From assembly GCF_003469205.1 (NCBI RefSeq), contig NZ_QSIN01000017.1, forward strand, positions 1 through 32,708: a stretch of DNA of 32,708 nucleotides, written 5' to 3'. The notes beneath the pieces were generated by a model. The model saw only the letters and a program-made list of their open reading frames with translations. It was not told where the DNA came from and searched no databases. Shown in pieces: positions 30,234 through 32,708 of this stretch (its first letter is position 1; the number at the start of each line of letters is the position of its first letter). The translations under genes were made by a program, and so were the position numbers. The DNA comes from Collinsella sp. AM33-4BH. GTDB lineage: Bacteria > Actinomycetota > Coriobacteriia > Coriobacteriales > Coriobacteriaceae.

Positions 30234-31124
30234 ATGGTGAAGTACAAAACGCCTGCCGCATTGGAGATGGCTGTTAGGAATGCCGCAAGAGAATCACCAA
30301 TGGATACTAATCGGGCAATCGTTGGTTTCTACTTTCATCGCTTCCTATGTCGCGTTTTTTCAGAAGATGACTGCCGTTTTGTGCTTAAAGGTGGTCAAAG
30401 CGTCCTGGCGCGAACGCTCGATGCGCGTGTCACAAGAGATATTGACTTGGTTGCTCAAGAGGAGAGCCTCGAAGAGGCTGTTGCCGATCTGGTGCGGGCG
30501 GCTTCGATTGATCTGGAGGATTTCGTTTCGTTTGTCTTTGATCGTGCAGAGCAGATCAAAGAAGAAGATGAGTATCGGTGCGGTGCTAAGGTATGGTTCA
30601 CCCCCTTTATGGGAACCAAGAAGCTACAGCCAATTTCAATTGACTTGGTAATTGATGAAGTGCGGGGACTTGAGCCTGAGGTTCTCGCGCCGATCGATCG
30701 TTTGAATATCGAGGGGCTCCCAGTCTGCGACTATCGAGTATGCCGAGTGGAGAGCGCCCTTGCAGATAAATTGCTCGCAATGATAGAGATGCATGAGGGC
30801 CGTGCCTCTTCGCGAATCAAGGATATAGTCGACATCTTGGTGTACGCGAAAACTTGCTTCATCGATGGGGCTACACTTATCGAGAGAGTCGAGAAAGAAG
30901 CGTCTGTCCGCAAGGTGGCAATGCCGGAAGAGTTCGTGGCGCCTCTCTGGTGGAAACAAAATGGTTCTGCGCAGTATGTAAAGATGGCTAGGCAGGCGGG
31001 GGTACTTGATCTCGCGGGGAGTATCACTGGAGCAGAAGAGGTCGTCAATCGGTTGTATGCTCCGTGCTTCGATCGTTCGGAGAATGTGCGCAAATGGAAT
31101 CCCCAGACTACGGGATGGGAGTAG
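30234..31124 (+). CDS. abiEii: AbiEii-family nucleotidyltransferase toxin
   Basis: This 296-residue protein has the DNA polymerase beta-like nucleotidyltransferase core of AbiEii/DUF1814 toxins: FVLKGGQSVLAR (49-60), TRDIDL with D69 and D71 as metal ligands, and a third Asp, D137, in PISIDLVID. A later motif, ADKLLAMIEMHEGRASSRIKDIVDI, is also typical. The GG is followed by Q where T or S is more usual. Related toxins modify tRNA 3' ends and stop growth, which blocks phage spread. GGAGG lies only 3 bases before ATG 30234; GTG 30237 would give better spacing and may be the real start. Confidence 0.9.
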   Translation: MVKYKTPAALEMAVRNAARESPMDTNRAIVGFYFHRFLCRVFSEDDCRFVLKGGQSVLARTLDARVTRDIDLVAQEESLEEAVADLVRAASIDLEDFVSFVFDRAEQIKEEDEYRCGAKVWFTPFMGTKKLQPISIDLVIDEVRGLEPEVLAPIDRLNIEGLPVCDYRVCRVESALADKLLAMIEMHEGRASSRIKDIVDILVYAKTCFIDGATLIERVEKEASVRKVAMPEEFVAPLWWKQNGSAQYVKMARQAGVLDLAGSITGAEEVVNRLYAPCFDRSENVRKWNPQTTGWE

Positions 31125-31135
31125 CCCAGACAGTT

Positions 31136-31170
31136 AAGCCGGCGGCAGGAGCTGGTCCCGCCGCCGGCTT
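31136..31170. terminator. Hairpin between convergent abiE and methylase-like genes
   Basis: AAGCCGGCGGC (31136-31146) pairs perfectly with GCCGCCGGCTT (31160-31170) around a 13-base loop. It lies between the two stop codons and could end transcripts from either side, though no T run follows on either strand. Confidence 0.65.
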
Positions 31171-31193
31171 GGGGCGTTACTGCTGCCTATGTG

Positions 31194-32630
31194 TTACTCG
31201 CAGATTTGGTCGAGCACTTCGGTGATGGTCTTTTTTGCGACTTCGAGGTTGCGCTGGGCTTGGGCGACGGCAGCCTCGGCTTGTTTCTTTGTTTCTACGA
31301 CCTCGGCAAAGCGATTGATGGATTCGCTGTACTCGCGCGTGCGCGGGTCGAGCGCTGGCGGGACTTCGATCTCGAACAGGTCGTTAGGGCGGATGGCGCG
31401 GATGCTGGCTGCTTCGGTTAATGCTTGAATCAGCTGTGCCCCATGGCCTTCGGTAAGGTATCCAACGATTATCTCCGAAAACACTACGCGCTCCTCTTCG
31501 GTCATCGTTTGGAACGACGGGCGAATGACGGTGGTGTTATGCGAAGCAACTAGGTGTTGCTTCGCGTCATCGGCGCTGACGACGAGCAGGTTGGACGCGC
31601 CGTAGCGACCCAGCATGCGTGGCATGACGATATCTCCAGCGCGGAGCTCATATCGATCGAGAACGCTGGGGTTCACCTTTACGATTTTGGAATCCGAGCT
31701 ATTTGCACTCTCTACAGCATATGCGGGTAGAAGGTTGCCATCTTGAAAATCCTGAGATGAGATGCGGCGTACCTCGATTGCATCAATGTCGTTTGATGTG
31801 GTGCTCTCGCGGGGCATAAATGGAGCTACTCGCGTAAAAGCGTCACCGAGCGTAGCCCTGTAGTTTCGGGTGAGGCTGATAAGGCTGATTTTGCCTTTTG
31901 AGAGGGCTGCGCGATGCAGCAGCAATTCACGCGTGGCAAAAGTGGACGTTTCGATAGGCGTTGATCTGGGCGTATTGGTATCAATGCGGGCCCAGTCGGG
32001 GGAGATGGAAAAGGTGATATCTGAGTAATACGATGTTTCTGTCACATATCGAAAACGCGGCCCGGATTCGATTGCGCTGCGAAATGCAACGCTGCGATTT
32101 CCTGAAGACAATATGAGAAGCGCGCTTGTCATGTAGGGCCTGGGTTCAGAAAGTGGCAAATACACGACGCTCTCGATGAGTCCTTCGCGTATCAGGATCG
32201 TGCGCGCCTGCTCGGCTTTATCGAGTAGGTCGGCGGGCAGCACTACGGCTGCGCGAGTGCGATTCGAAAGGGCGAGCGCATACAGACACCAAATAAAGGG
32301 ACCCCAGTCACAGAAATCGAGGTAGCCGGGCTCTAAGTAATCGATCAAGGCGATACATTCTTTTTCGATGTCGTGTTTGCCCGTACGGTAATACCCCGAT
32401 GCGTCGATAAACACCGGAGCCGCATCGCCATTGCCCGCGCCCTGCCTGCCGGGTTCAAGCTCGCAAATATCGGGTACGCCGTTGCTGTTCAGGCTGAAAC
32501 ATTCACGAAGCGCCTTACAGTCGATGGCGCCAGGCAGACGGACGGTGAGTAGACGGCTGCCCTGCTCCAGATTAAGCGCGCGTGAGAGGGCGGCGGCGGT
32601 GAGACGTGGCAATGATGTTGTTTCACGCAT
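31194..32630 (-). CDS. Degenerate N6-methylase/HsdS-like specificity fusion
   Basis: The 478-residue protein seems to join two parts of a type I restriction system. Residues about 105-180 resemble the end of an HsdM methylase domain (GPFIWCLYALALSNRTRAAVVLPADLL, IREGLIESVVYLPL, TSALLILSSGN), but the SAM-binding glycine motif and the catalytic NPP(Y/F) are not present. Residues about 255-478 resemble an HsdS target-recognition half: RISSQDFQDGNLLP, YELRAGDIVMPRMLGRYGASNLLVV, HNTTVIRP, then a coiled coil, AEVVETKKQAEAAVAQAQRNLEVAKKTITEVLDQI. AAAGGG precedes ATG on the minus strand. Its partners would lie beyond the right edge. Family assignment is by recognisable phrases only. Confidence 0.6.
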   Translation of the reverse strand: MRETTSLPRLTAAALSRALNLEQGSRLLTVRLPGAIDCKALRECFSLNSNGVPDICELEPGRQGAGNGDAAPVFIDASGYYRTGKHDIEKECIALIDYLEPGYLDFCDWGPFIWCLYALALSNRTRAAVVLPADLLDKAEQARTILIREGLIESVVYLPLSEPRPYMTSALLILSSGNRSVAFRSAIESGPRFRYVTETSYYSDITFSISPDWARIDTNTPRSTPIETSTFATRELLLHRAALSKGKISLISLTRNYRATLGDAFTRVAPFMPRESTTSNDIDAIEVRRISSQDFQDGNLLPAYAVESANSSDSKIVKVNPSVLDRYELRAGDIVMPRMLGRYGASNLLVVSADDAKQHLVASHNTTVIRPSFQTMTEEERVVFSEIIVGYLTEGHGAQLIQALTEAASIRAIRPNDLFEIEVPPALDPRTREYSESINRFAEVVETKKQAEAAVAQAQRNLEVAKKTITEVLDQICE

Positions 32631-32708
32631 GTATAGAGCCCTTTCTTCTTAGTGGGTTATATATTAGGGTTGATTTCCGATCTCAGCCGAACACATTGAG
32701 CGAATAGG
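32631..32708 (-). promoter_or_regulatory. Upstream region of the methylase-like gene
   Basis: These last 78 bases contain no gene. An A+T-rich stretch, TAATATATAAC on the minus strand near 32660-32670, may hold the -10 box; the -35 is unclear. Confidence 0.35.

Overview
The window looks like chromosome of a gut actinobacterium of the Coriobacteriia, most likely Collinsella. This is inferred from the high G+C, the codon use, the mannose-family PTS operons, a fused HisZ-HisG, the eno-ftsB-ppx order and the many small intergenic palindromes. No 16S gene is present to confirm it.

Positions 1-6121 hold carbohydrate uptake genes: the last codons of one mannose-family PTS IID gene, an MFS transporter, and a six-gene operon. 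The operon encodes a FrlB/GfrF-type SIS deglycase, PTS IIA, IIB, IIC and IID, and a FrlC-like TIM-barrel epimerase. Together they predict import and phosphorylation of an Amadori product (fructoselysine or glucoselysine) and its cleavage to a hexose 6-phosphate and an amino acid. An internal terminator after the deglycase gene and a pair of 15-bp repeats upstream suggest regulation.

Positions 6225-15334 hold a complete histidine pathway: hisZG (fused), hisD, hisC, hisB, hisH, hisA, hisF, hisI and hisE on the plus strand, and a convergent PHP-type histinol-phosphate phosphatase gene (histidinol phosphatase). Several unusual hairpins lie in the gaps of this operon.

Positions 15455-21056 hold housekeeping genes: a stand-alone LarC2 domain, yfcE, mazG, eno, an FtsB/DivIC-like division protein and a Ppx/GppA phosphatase.

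Positions 21057-24622 are more mosaic: an AAA/DUF4143 ATPase between two copies of a stem-loop repeat, a triple 33-bp repeat, tRNA-Leu(UAA) with a duplicated 3' end and terminator, a membrane-anchored helical-repeat protein, and an orphan galactitol-type PTS IIB with a VOC protein.

Positions 24660-29476 lie between two copies of a ~181-bp MITE-like element. They contain a DUF4342 protein, an OmpR-type regulator and a histidine kinase (one minus-strand operon), then an IS110/IS1111-family element with perfect 15-bp subterminal inverted repeats, a hairpin that sequesters the transposase ribosome binding site, and a structured non-coding right end that may encode a guide RNA.

Positions 29560-32708 are a defence region: an AbiE toxin-antitoxin pair with an operator-like inverted repeat and an apparently leaderless antitoxin mRNA, convergent with a gene that joins a remnant of an N6-adenine methylase to an HsdS-like specificity region.
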